A DNA stretch of 38,476 bases, from the NCBI GenBank assembly GCA_052148155.1, contig JBKQIY010000158.1, positions 1-38,476 on the forward strand, written 5' to 3'. The notes under the pieces are model-generated. The model had not been told where the DNA came from, did not search any database, and saw nothing but the letters and a program-made list of their open reading frames with translations. Below, piece after piece: positions 15,679 through 22,749 of the stretch. Both the position numbers and the translations under genes were made by a program. The DNA comes from JBBQER01 sp052148155. GTDB lineage: Bacteria; Actinomycetota; Acidimicrobiia; IMCC26256; PALSA-610. The number at the start of each line of letters is the position of its first letter. The stretch's first letter is position 1.

Positions 15679-17037
15679 TCAGTACGCGGCTTCGGCGAGC
15701 GACTCGGCCAGTGCGGGATGCACGAGCAGCGAGTCGACGATGTCGCCCACCTTCAAGTTGTTCGTCGCCGCGACCGCGATCACCGAGATGAGCTCGGCCG
15801 CGTTGCGGCCGACGATCGCTCCGCCGAGCACGACGCCCGTCGCAGGATCAGAAAGGATTTTCACAAAACCGCGCGGGTCCCCGTTGATCAGCGACTTCGC
15901 ATTCGCTGAGAACGGCACCTTCGTGACCCTCAGCTTGCGGCCGGCCGCGAACGCTTCGGCCTCCGCCACGCCGACCTCTGCGATCTCAGGGTCGGTGAAG
16001 ATTGCCTGCGCGGCGTTGTCGTAGTCGAGGTGCCGGTGGGCGCGGGCGGTCAGGCCCATCACGTGTTCGGCGATCTTTCGGCCCTGCATCGCGGCGACCG
16101 ACGAGAGCGGCAACCGGCCCGAGATATCGCCCGCCGAGTAGATGTGCGCCACGTTGGTCTGACAGTGCCGGTTGCCCGGAATGTAGCCGTTGTCGTCGAC
16201 GACAACTCCGGCTGCGTCGCAGTTCAACTCGTCCGTGTTGGGCAGCGACCCAATCGCGAGCAACGCGTGGGATCCGTCGACGGCGCGGCCGTCGTCGCAC
16301 GCGACAAATACTTTGTCGCCCTCTCGCCCGATTGACACCGCCCGCGCACCTTTCAACAGTCTCACGCCACGTCGGATAAATTCGTTCTCGAGTACGGCGG
16401 CGACTTCAGGGTCCTTCGCGGGCAGCACCTGCTGGCGCGAGACGATCAGAGACACCTGGGATCCGAGCGCACTGAACATGTTCGTGAACTCGACACCGGT
16501 CACACCTGAACCGATGACGACGAGATGTTCGGGGATCTCGGGCGGCGGGTAAGCCTGACGGGTGGTCAGGATCCGCTCACCATCGATCGTCGTCCATTCG
16601 GGCACGCGCGGCCGCGAACCGGTCGCGAGCAGGATCGCGTCCGCCTCGATCTCTTCGAAACCTTCGTCGGTCGTCGCTTCGATCGCGTACGCGCTGACGA
16701 GCCGGCCGGTGCCGCGCAGCAGGCGCACACCCTGAGATTCGAGCAGGCTCGTCACACCTTCGCGCAGGGTCCCTTCCATCCCGGCGATCCGTGTCCGGAG
16801 CGCGGGCACGTCGAGGCAGCCGCTCGCCTCGAGACCCATCGTGTTGGCGCGCGCAAGATCAGCCAATCCGTTGCCGGTACCGACCATCGCCTTGCTCGGA
16901 ATGCAGTCCCACAGATGCGCGGCGCCGCCGATCACGTCGCGTTCGATCAGCGTCACCTCGGCGCCGAGAGACGCCGCGACGGTGGCCGCGGTGTTTCCAC
17001 CCGGGCCACCCCCAACAATCACGAAACGTACCGGCAC
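15679..17037 (-). CDS. lpdA: NAD(P)H quinone reductase, LpdA type (dihydrolipoamide dehydrogenase family)
   Basis: 452 residues of the flavoprotein disulfide reductase family: FAD motif IVGGGPGGNTAA near 7-18, second nucleotide motif VVIGSGVTGVEF, YSAGDISGRLPL, and the C-terminal VHPALAES interface. The usual redox pair CxxxxC is reduced to GGAAHLWDCIPSK: Ala40 stands where the first Cys should be and only Cys45 remains, so it cannot form the active disulfide. This is the pattern of M. tuberculosis LpdA (Rv3303c), which reduces quinones rather than lipoamide (from memory). GTG 17037 has TAGCCT six bases upstream and GGAG just before it. It is divergent from the galT-like gene, 40 bases apart. 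Confidence 0.88.
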   Translation of the reverse strand: MPVRFVIVGGGPGGNTAATVAASLGAEVTLIERDVIGGAAHLWDCIPSKAMVGTGNGLADLARANTMGLEASGCLDVPALRTRIAGMEGTLREGVTSLLESQGVRLLRGTGRLVSAYAIEATTDEGFEEIEADAILLATGSRPRVPEWTTIDGERILTTRQAYPPPEIPEHLVVIGSGVTGVEFTNMFSALGSQVSLIVSRQQVLPAKDPEVAAVLENEFIRRGVRLLKGARAVSIGREGDKVFVACDDGRAVDGSHALLAIGSLPNTDELNCDAAGVVVDDNGYIPGNRHCQTNVAHIYSAGDISGRLPLSSVAAMQGRKIAEHVMGLTARAHRHLDYDNAAQAIFTDPEIAEVGVAEAEAFAAGRKLRVTKVPFSANAKSLINGDPRGFVKILSDPATGVVLGGAIVGRNAAELISVIAVAATNNLKVGDIVDSLLVHPALAESLAEAAY

Positions 17038-17043
17038 AACTCC

Positions 17044-17049
17044 AGGCTA
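17044..17049 (-). promoter_or_regulatory. -10 box (TAGCCT) for lpdA
   Basis: On the minus strand TAGCCT is followed by GGAGTT and then GTG 17037, predicting a leaderless lpdA-epimerase message. Only 16 bases separate it from the oppositely oriented -10 box of the galT-like gene. Confidence 0.5.
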
Positions 17050-17065
17050 CGCGCGGCCACCCGCC

Positions 17066-17071
17066 TACCCT
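17066..17071 (+). promoter_or_regulatory. -10 box (TACCCT) for galT-like gene
   Basis: TACCCT is followed by six bases and then ATG 17078, predicting a leaderless message that also carries the SRPBCC gene. It fixes the start, since the frame is open further upstream. Confidence 0.5.
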
Positions 17072-17077
17072 GACCAC

Positions 17078-18010
17078 ATGCAGGAGCTACGCACCGACGA
17101 GCTCGCCGGGACCACCGTCATCGTCGCGCCCGGACGCGCGACCCGACCCACCGTGTACAGCGCGCCGGTATCTCCCCAGGCCGCGACCCCGACAACGCTC
17201 GACTCGTGCCCGTTCTGTCCCGGCCACGAAATGATGACGCCACCCGAAGTGGCACGCGTCGGTGATGGTGCGCCCGACACTCCTGGATGGCAGGTGCGCG
17301 TCGTACCGAATCTCTACCCGATCGTCGGCGGCGAACACCTCCCCGGCGTGCACGAAGTGCTGGTGTTGTCACCCGCTCACGAACGCGAGCTCGACGGACT
17401 CTCGCTTGACGCCGCGACGGCCGCCCTGCGCACGCTGCGCGAACGCGCTGCCTATCACCTCGAGACCGGCTTCGTGCATGCGCAGCCGCTCGTCAATTCC
17501 GGCCGGGCATCGGGTGCCTCGATCGAACATCCACACGCGCAGCTGGTGGCCCTCACGTTCACTCCCCCGCACGTCGACGCGACGCTCACGCGCTTTGCCG
17601 AAGCAGGATGCGATCTCGTCGTCGCCGCCATCGACGACGCACACCGACGGTCGTGTCTCGTACGAGATGGCGCCGCGGTCACGTGGTGCCCTCCAGCTGG
17701 GATCTCGCCCTTCTTCGTCCGCGTCGCGCTCACGTCGGGGCCGGCCCGATTCGATCGCACGACCGACGACGAGCTGCGCACACTCTCTGAGGCGCTGCAA
17801 GACGCGCTCGCGCGCCTGCACCACACCTTGGGCAACATCGCGTACAACATCGTGTTCAACACCGCGCCACGCGACGACGACCGACCATTCCACTTTTGGG
17901 TCGATGTCGTGCCTCGGCTCGGAGTGATCGGCGGCTTCGAGATGGGAACCGGCGTGCTCGTCAACCCGGTCGCGCCCGAAATGGCGGCTGCGATGTTGCA
18001 CGACGCATGA
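17078..18010 (+). CDS. Galactose-1-phosphate uridylyltransferase-like protein
   Basis: 310 residues of the GalT branch of the HIT superfamily. CPFC near residue 45 with a following GHE is the zinc-binding element, RVVPNLYPIV is the characteristic N-terminal strand, and ASIEHPHAQLVAL holds the HPH-x-Q nucleophile histidine motif. YNIVFNTAP and FHFWVDVVPRLG are late family motifs. The enzyme would exchange UMP between UDP-glucose and galactose-1-phosphate. It is somewhat shorter than E. coli GalT (about 348), so a related nucleotidyltransferase or phosphorylase activity is possible. The next gene overlaps by ATGA. Confidence 0.8.
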   Translation: MQELRTDELAGTTVIVAPGRATRPTVYSAPVSPQAATPTTLDSCPFCPGHEMMTPPEVARVGDGAPDTPGWQVRVVPNLYPIVGGEHLPGVHEVLVLSPAHERELDGLSLDAATAALRTLRERAAYHLETGFVHAQPLVNSGRASGASIEHPHAQLVALTFTPPHVDATLTRFAEAGCDLVVAAIDDAHRRSCLVRDGAAVTWCPPAGISPFFVRVALTSGPARFDRTTDDELRTLSEALQDALARLHHTLGNIAYNIVFNTAPRDDDRPFHFWVDVVPRLGVIGGFEMGTGVLVNPVAPEMAAAMLHDA

Positions 18011-18453
18011 GGCTGCGGGTCGGGATCACGATCGCCGCGTCGCCGGCCGAGGTGTGGCGCGTCATCGAACCGATCGAACGTCATCTCGACTGGATGGCCG
18101 ACGCGGTGTCGATCACGTTCGCGAGCGCGCAGCGGCGCGGTGTGGGCACGCGTTTCGACTGCCTCACGCGCATCGGACCGTTCCGGACCACGGATCGTAT
18201 GGCCGTGACCGAATGGGATCCCGGCCGGGCGATGGGTATCGAACATCGCGGCGTCGTCACCGGTCGCGGCTGTTTCCGCCTGCGCGGCCGACCGCGCCAG
18301 CGCACCCGCTTCACCTGGAGCGAACAGCTCACCTTCCCATGGTGGATGGGCGGAACCTTCGGCGCGTTCGCCGCCAAGCCGGTCTTGCGTCGTGTCTGGC
18401 GGCGCAACCTGCGTCGTCTGAAACAGCTGGTCGAAGGCCGGTCGGCCCGCTGA
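18007..18453 (+). CDS. SRPBCC (START/Bet v1-like) family protein
   Basis: 148 residues that open with MRLRVGITIAASPAEVWRVI, the usual first strand and helix of polyketide-cyclase-like SRPBCC proteins, followed by alternating strands and a basic C-terminal helix (VWRRNLRRLKQLVEG). Such proteins bind hydrophobic ligands in a central cavity; the ligand here is unknown. The ATG overlaps the stop of the galT-like gene (ATGA), so they are translated together. Confidence 0.8.
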   Translation: MRLRVGITIAASPAEVWRVIEPIERHLDWMADAVSITFASAQRRGVGTRFDCLTRIGPFRTTDRMAVTEWDPGRAMGIEHRGVVTGRGCFRLRGRPRQRTRFTWSEQLTFPWWMGGTFGAFAAKPVLRRVWRRNLRRLKQLVEGRSAR

Positions 18454-18528
18454 AGTCCCGGACGGTCGAGCGACACCGCCCGCGACCGCGGCCGGGCCTC
18501 GCACCCGAGCGGTGGACGCGACGCGGGT

Positions 18529-18534
18529 TAGGTT
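18529..18534 (+). promoter_or_regulatory. -10 box (TAGGTT) for the luciferase-like oxidoreductase
   Basis: TAGGTT is followed by seven bases and then ATG 18542, again predicting a leaderless start. The same hexamer with the same spacing lies on the minus strand at 20646-20651. Confidence 0.5.
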
Positions 18535-18541
18535 CTCGACC

Positions 18542-19510
18542 ATGACGACGTACGCGATGAGCGTGGCGGGGATCCAGACCCTCGGAGCCGACCTGACGCT
18601 CGACGTCGTGCGCGAAGCCGACGCGCTCGGGTACCACTCGGCGTGGGTCGCCGAAGCGAACGCGGCCGAAGCCATGGTCCTGCTCGGCGCGATCAGCCAG
18701 GCTGCGCCACATCTCGGGGTCGGTACCGGTGTGCTCGCGCTCCAGCTGCGCACGCCACCGCTGCACGCGATGGCCGCCGCGACGCTGCAACAGCTCGTCG
18801 GAGATCGCGACGTGTACCTCGGGGTCGGGATCTCGTCTCCGGCCGTCGCCGGACAGTGGCACGGCGCTGGCTACACCGACCGGCCGATCGCGCAGGTGCG
18901 CGAGTTCGTCACACTCGTTCGCGAGTGCCTCACCGGCGAGACGGTCACCTTCGAAGGTGACTTCTATACCGTGAAACGCTTCCGGCTCGGCGTGCGGCTC
19001 GGTGAACACCGCCCCAAGATCTTCGTCGCCGCGTTGAACGAGCAGATGCTGCGGCTCGCGGGCGCGATCGCCGACGGCGTCTTGCTCAACTATCTGCCAG
19101 CGTCGCTCGTACCGTGGTGCGTCGATCGAGTGCGCGAGGGCGGCAACGCGCAGGTGTACGCGTATGTGCACTGCGGCGTCACTGACCGCGACCGCTACGC
19201 GGATCTGGCGCGCAAGGACCTCTTGAACTACGCGGTGGTCGACGCGTACGCAAACCAGTTCGCCCGCGCCGGCTTCGGGGACAACGTCGCCGAGTTCCGC
19301 GAACGCTGGGGTGCCCGCGACCGAGACGCGGCACTCGCCGCGATCGGCGACGCATGGGTCGACGACATCCAGATTATGGGCGACGCCGCACACGTACGCG
19401 CCAAGGTCGCGGCGTACGACCACGCCGGAGCGCAACCGATCGTCTTCGCGCTGCCGTGGGGAGAGGATCGCCACGCGACCATCAGCGGCACGCTGCAAGC
19501 ACTGGCTTGA
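18542..19510 (+). CDS. LLM class oxidoreductase, probably F420-dependent
   Basis: 322 residues of the luciferase-like monooxygenase TIM barrel. READALGYHSAWVAE near the N terminus, GVGTGVLALQLRTPPLHAMAAATL, and YLGVGISSPAVAGQWHG are family motifs, and the protein ends with a domain of helices before PIVFALPWGED. Actinobacterial members of this size mostly use coenzyme F420 rather than FMN; that cofactor is an inference. The substrate is unknown. ATG 18542 is set by the TAGGTT box. It converges on the enoyl-CoA hydratase gene with a gap of only three bases. Confidence 0.85.
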   Translation: MTTYAMSVAGIQTLGADLTLDVVREADALGYHSAWVAEANAAEAMVLLGAISQAAPHLGVGTGVLALQLRTPPLHAMAAATLQQLVGDRDVYLGVGISSPAVAGQWHGAGYTDRPIAQVREFVTLVRECLTGETVTFEGDFYTVKRFRLGVRLGEHRPKIFVAALNEQMLRLAGAIADGVLLNYLPASLVPWCVDRVREGGNAQVYAYVHCGVTDRDRYADLARKDLLNYAVVDAYANQFARAGFGDNVAEFRERWGARDRDAALAAIGDAWVDDIQIMGDAAHVRAKVAAYDHAGAQPIVFALPWGEDRHATISGTLQALA

Positions 19511-19513
19511 GGG

Positions 19514-20290
19514 CTACCGACCCGAGAACTTCGCCTTGCCGGGACCATGTTCGAGGAACGATGCGACACCGACGTGGGCGTCTTCGGTGCCGAAGACTTC
19601 GACGAACGCGTCGGCTTCCATGTCCAGACCGTCTCCGAGACGCCGACCGAGTCCGTCGTCGATCAGGCGCTTCGCGACACCCATCGCGACTACCGCACCC
19701 GTGCCGAGATGCGCGGCCCAGTGCAGGGCATTGTCTTCTACTTCGTCGCTCGGAACGACTCGGTCGAGGATGCCGAGGGCATGCGCTTCGTCGGCGCGCA
19801 CCTGGCGGCCACTCCAAATGAGCTCCTTCGCGCGCGCGGGACCGATCAGCCGAGCCAGGCGTTGCGTGCCGCCCGCACCGGGGATCGCGCCGAGCAGGAT
19901 CTCGGGCTGGCCGACACGCGATGTGTCTGCGCCAACGCGCAAGTCGCACGTGAGGGCGAGTTCGCAGCCGCCACCGAGCGCATAGCCTCGGATAGCCGCG
20001 ATCACCGGCCGGGGAATCGCCGCCACCGCGTCGAACGCGGCCCGGAACGCCTCGGCCGCGGCGCGGGCGCCGTGTTGATCTTGCAACTCGCCGATGTCCG
20101 CGCCGGCCGCGAGTGCCTTGTCGCTTCCTGCGACGACGACCGCCTTGACCGATCCATCCTGCGCGACGTCGAACGCGGCGTCTCGGAGCGCACCGAGCAA
20201 CGCGATCGACAGCGGATTCATGGGAGGACGGTTGAGACGCAACAATGCGACTCCGCCGTCGTGATGCTCGGTCAAGACGAGGTCAGTCAT
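19514..20290 (-). CDS. Enoyl-CoA hydratase
   Basis: 258 residues, the standard crotonase size. AAGADI at 61-66 is the oxyanion loop, GYALGGGCELAL holds Glu110 and GQPEILLGAIPGAGGTQRL holds Glu130, the two catalytic glutamates equivalent to Glu144 and Glu164 of the rat enzyme. It should hydrate trans-2-enoyl-CoA in beta-oxidation. The ATG at 20290 is certain because an in-frame stop lies just upstream. It is preceded by about 360 bases of probable leader with stem-loops and short ORFs, one of which ends in an ATGA overlap with this start. Confidence 0.93.
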   Translation of the reverse strand: MTDLVLTEHHDGGVALLRLNRPPMNPLSIALLGALRDAAFDVAQDGSVKAVVVAGSDKALAAGADIGELQDQHGARAAAEAFRAAFDAVAAIPRPVIAAIRGYALGGGCELALTCDLRVGADTSRVGQPEILLGAIPGAGGTQRLARLIGPARAKELIWSGRQVRADEAHALGILDRVVPSDEVEDNALHWAAHLGTGAVVAMGVAKRLIDDGLGRRLGDGLDMEADAFVEVFGTEDAHVGVASFLEHGPGKAKFSGR

Positions 20291-20645
20291 AAGTCGTCAG
20301 GGACGCGGTGCTCGTGGTGCGAGTCCGGTCCCATCCCCCTTTCAAACCATGCGTTCGGTGTTGGCGACTCGAGGGAGGGAGTTTCACACTCCCGGAGCTC
20401 CCGGGCTTCCCGGACCGGACCTGACGGTCTTGCGTCATCCGGCCCCTCCCGGTGTGAGGGTGACGAGCGCGCAGGATTCGCGCTGATGGTCCGCGCCAGT
20501 GCTCCCACCGAAGAGGCGCTCCACAGCCGCTCAGCCCGCCACGTCTCGACCACGAACCGGGGTCTGCGACCGGACGCTCCGGCAACAACCCGGACCGGAC
20601 CACACGGCCGGTGTGAGACCGCGTTCACGACGCACCATGAGGGTG
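20291..20645 (-). promoter_or_regulatory. Structured 5' leader upstream of the enoyl-CoA hydratase (candidate regulatory RNA)
   Basis: The minus-strand RNA from a likely start near 20638 to the ATG at 20290 carries no ordinary gene but much structure. A 34-base stem-loop spans 20412-20445 with a two-base AG bulge and two G-U pairs that exist only in the minus-strand RNA. Three further hairpins chain together so that neighbours share bases: 20401-20413, 20391-20405 and 20377-20393 (GGGAGU stem, GUGAA loop, ACUCCC). Sharing makes them mutually exclusive, as in attenuators. A 15-codon ORF (start 20334) ends in an ATGA overlap with the hydratase start. No known riboswitch class is recognised. Confidence 0.35.
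20531..20638 (-). CDS. Possible leaderless 35-residue leader peptide
   Basis: An ATG at 20638 follows a TAGGTT -10 box by seven bases, exactly the spacing used by genuine genes here. It opens a 35-codon frame (MVRRERGLTPAVW... ending at TGA 20531-20533) that contains adjacent Cys codons. No protein family is recognised and codon use is not decisive. It could be a regulatory leader peptide, or simply what happens to follow the transcription start of the hydratase message. Confidence 0.25.
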   Translation of the reverse strand: MVRRERGLTPAVWSGPGCCRSVRSQTPVRGRDVAG

Positions 20646-20651
20646 AACCTA
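20646..20651 (-). promoter_or_regulatory. -10 box (TAGGTT) for the hydratase leader
   Basis: TAGGTT on the minus strand lies seven bases before ATG 20638. An AT-rich TTATAT just upstream adds to the promoter character in an otherwise GC-rich region. It would create a leader of about 350 bases before the enoyl-CoA hydratase. Confidence 0.4.
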
Positions 20652-20740
20652 CCGATATAACTTCGGACTCCGGCGCTGGCGGGTCCGGTGTCGGGTCGTG
20701 ACGGGTTCGGATCTGCGACCTGCGGATCTGCCGGTCGGCG

Positions 20741-21373
20741 CTAACAAAAGAGGACTTCGGCGCCCACGGGGACGAACCCGGCCGCGAGCGTCGAACGCAT
20801 CGACGCGGCGTTCCCGGGCGCGACCTGCGCCCACAACGGCTCGCCGGCGGGAACCAGGCCTCGGGCCGCGGCCACCAAACGCCGGCCGAGTCCGCTCCCT
20901 CGGCGCGACGTCCCGACTTCGTAGCCGACCTCCCAGCGTTTGCACAGTCCCTGCCCGACGAGCACGACACCTTCGTCGTCGGTGGTCCAGACGCTTTCGA
21001 TCGACCGGAACTGCGACGCTTCGTGCACACGCGGGTGCGCGAACCCGTCGTCGCGACGCAGCCATGGTGGCGGACCCGATCCGTCGCCGATCGCCACAAG
21101 TACCGCGTCGTGGGTCAACGGCACGCGACCGATGCGATCGGCCAACCCGACGAGCGAAGCCGGCGAGAACGGCACCGTCAACGCTCCCGCCGGCCAACGG
21201 GACGCGGCCTCGCGCGGATCGATGTCGGCGGCGAGCACGAAGTGACCGGTGAACGCGAACAGCGCGTCGCACGGCGGTCCGGGCGACGGCACGACCTCGA
21301 CGAGCCCGTCGAGCGGCGGGAAGCGGCCGTGCGCCGCGTCGGCCAGCATCACGGCCAACGGGTGCGCGCTCAC
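20741..21373 (-). CDS. GNAT family N-acetyltransferase
   Basis: 210 residues. The C-terminal half is a GNAT domain: VGYEVGTSRRGSGLGRRLVAAA is the acetyl-CoA pyrophosphate loop with the following helix, and QVAPGNAASMRSTLAAGF is the usual final helix and strand. The N-terminal half (Pro-rich, with FTGHFVLAADID) is less conserved and may bind the substrate, which is unknown. The GTG at 21373 shares GTGA with the meaB stop, so the two genes are coupled; that neighbour does not define the substrate. Confidence 0.8.
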   Translation of the reverse strand: MSAHPLAVMLADAAHGRFPPLDGLVEVVPSPGPPCDALFAFTGHFVLAADIDPREAASRWPAGALTVPFSPASLVGLADRIGRVPLTHDAVLVAIGDGSGPPPWLRRDDGFAHPRVHEASQFRSIESVWTTDDEGVVLVGQGLCKRWEVGYEVGTSRRGSGLGRRLVAAARGLVPAGEPLWAQVAPGNAASMRSTLAAGFVPVGAEVLFC

Positions 21374-22314
21374 GCTCGGCCGGCGAGGAGCGCATCGACG
21401 GCCGCGTACGGATCTGTTTCCCGCGCCGCCACCTGGTCGACCAACGCCTCGAATCGTGCGCCGACTGTGATTCCGCCGCCGCGCGCGAGCAACCGTTCCA
21501 CGACCAGGGCCCGCAATTCGGCTGCGAGCCGTGCGTGGCGGCGCTCGGCAATGTCGCCGCTGGATTCGAGGAACGTACGGTGCGCTCGCACCTTCGCCCA
21601 CAGCTCGGCGACACCTTCGCTGTCGGTCGCGACCGTCGTGACGATCGGTGGCCGCCATGCCACGCCTGGTGCGAGCTCGAGCATGCCGCCGAGGTCGCCG
21701 ACCGTGGCGTCGACGCCGGGCCGGTCGGCCTTGTTCACCACGAAGATGTCGGCGATTTCGAGCAGTCCGGCTTTCGCGGCCTGCACTTCGTCTCCCCAAC
21801 CCGGATTGAGGACCACGATCGTCGTGTCAGCTTGGCTCGCGATGTCGACCTCGACTTGGCCGACACCCACCGTCTCGACAATCACCCAGGCCTTGCCGAC
21901 CGCGTCGAGCACTCGCATCGACTGCGGGGTCGCGACCGCGAGTCCACCGAGGTGACCGCGCGAGGCCATCGAACGGATGAACACGCCGGGATCGGTCGAG
22001 TGGCGTTGCATGCGGACGCGATCTCCGAGAATTGCGCCGCCACTGAACGGGCTGCTCGGATCCACCGCCAGGACCCCGACCTCCAGTTGCTCGGCGCGCA
22101 TACACGACACGAGCGCGTCGGTGAGCGTCGACTTTCCGGCGCCGGGTGCGCCCGTGATTCCGACCGACCACGAGTGGCCTGTGTGCGGGTGGAGCCGGCT
22201 CGCCACCTCGCGCGCACCTGGTCCACCCTGCTCCACGAGCGACAACAGCTTCGCGGTGGCTACCCGGTCGCCTGAGAGCGCGCGCTCGACGAGCGCTTCG
22301 GTTTCCCCGGCCAT
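21370..22314 (-). CDS. meaB: Methylmalonyl-CoA mutase-associated GTPase MeaB
   Basis: 314 residues of the MeaB/ArgK G3E GTPase family. The P-loop GAPGAGKST is at 55-63, VLAVDPSSPFSGGAILGDRVRM is the diagnostic switch region, ETVGVGQVEVD follows, and NKAD is the guanine-specificity motif. MeaB protects and loads adenosylcobalamin mutases. The likely client is the acyl-CoA mutase subunit encoded at 33654-35285. ATG 22314 follows a TACGCT box by seven bases, with TTGCCG sixteen bases further upstream as a possible -35. Confidence 0.95.
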   Translation of the reverse strand: MAGETEALVERALSGDRVATAKLLSLVEQGGPGAREVASRLHPHTGHSWSVGITGAPGAGKSTLTDALVSCMRAEQLEVGVLAVDPSSPFSGGAILGDRVRMQRHSTDPGVFIRSMASRGHLGGLAVATPQSMRVLDAVGKAWVIVETVGVGQVEVDIASQADTTIVVLNPGWGDEVQAAKAGLLEIADIFVVNKADRPGVDATVGDLGGMLELAPGVAWRPPIVTTVATDSEGVAELWAKVRAHRTFLESSGDIAERRHARLAAELRALVVERLLARGGGITVGARFEALVDQVAARETDPYAAVDALLAGRA

Positions 22315-22321
22315 GTTGGCG

Positions 22322-22327
22322 AGCGTA
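22322..22327 (-). promoter_or_regulatory. -10 box (TACGCT) for meaB
   Basis: TACGCT is seven bases before ATG 22314 on the minus strand. TTGCCG lies sixteen bases upstream of it and is the best -35 match among the leaderless promoters here. The box lies just inside the space after the NifU-like gene stop. Confidence 0.5.
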
Positions 22328-22335
22328 TGTGCTCG

Positions 22336-22581
22336 CTACTCGTCGGCAACGACCTCGGTGACGCCGGGAACGCGATCCATGATGATGCGTTCGACGCCGG
22401 CTTTGAGGGTCATGGTCGAAACTGGGCAACTCCCGCAGGCGCCGATGAGCGACACGTGCACGACGCCGTCAGGGTCGACTCCCTGGTAGACGATGTCTCC
22501 CCCGTCGCTTTGGAGCGCGGGACGGATCGCGTCGATCGCCTCGAGGATTGCGTCTTCAGCGGTGGCGAGATCGAGCGACAT
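22336..22581 (-). CDS. NifU-like Fe-S cluster carrier (C-terminal NifU domain only)
   Basis: 81 residues matching the NifU C-terminal/Nfu domain: DAIRPALQSDGGDIVY, then GACGSCPVSTMTLK with the cluster-binding Cys49 and Cys52. Two monomers would share a [4Fe-4S] cluster for delivery to apo-proteins. ATG 22581 is chosen because AGGAG lies six bases before it and the domain starts there; the frame extends upstream without similarity. There is no IscU-type N-terminal domain. Confidence 0.92.
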   Translation of the reverse strand: MSLDLATAEDAILEAIDAIRPALQSDGGDIVYQGVDPDGVVHVSLIGACGSCPVSTMTLKAGVERIIMDRVPGVTEVVADE

Positions 22582-22749
22582 GGCATCTCCTGGCCGATGG
22601 GCTGTCTGGAAGAACATCCCAAGTATCGCAGGTGTTCCCCCACGGCATGGATGCGGGCGACGACCGGGCGTCTCGAATGTCTGGGCGGCGGCCAGCATCT
22701 GCGGCGCGGCCGGGCTGCGCCCGCACCGATCGGCGTGCCTGCGGGTCGG
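22582..22749. other. Intergenic space between NifU-like gene and murA
   Basis: About 170 bases hold the AGGAG ribosome-binding site of the NifU-like gene and presumably the murA end signals. No other feature is evident. Confidence 0.4.

Noticed and set aside
20291..20345. tRNA-like appearance of the sequence before the enoyl-CoA hydratase
   Set aside because: The T-arm consensus fails, no acceptor stem pairs, and a full tRNA would run into the hydratase coding region.
20370..20500. Cobalamin riboswitch suggested by GUGUGAA and GCGCGAAUCC loops
   Set aside because: Spacing of the conserved blocks is wrong and the conserved GCCACUG-type box is absent.
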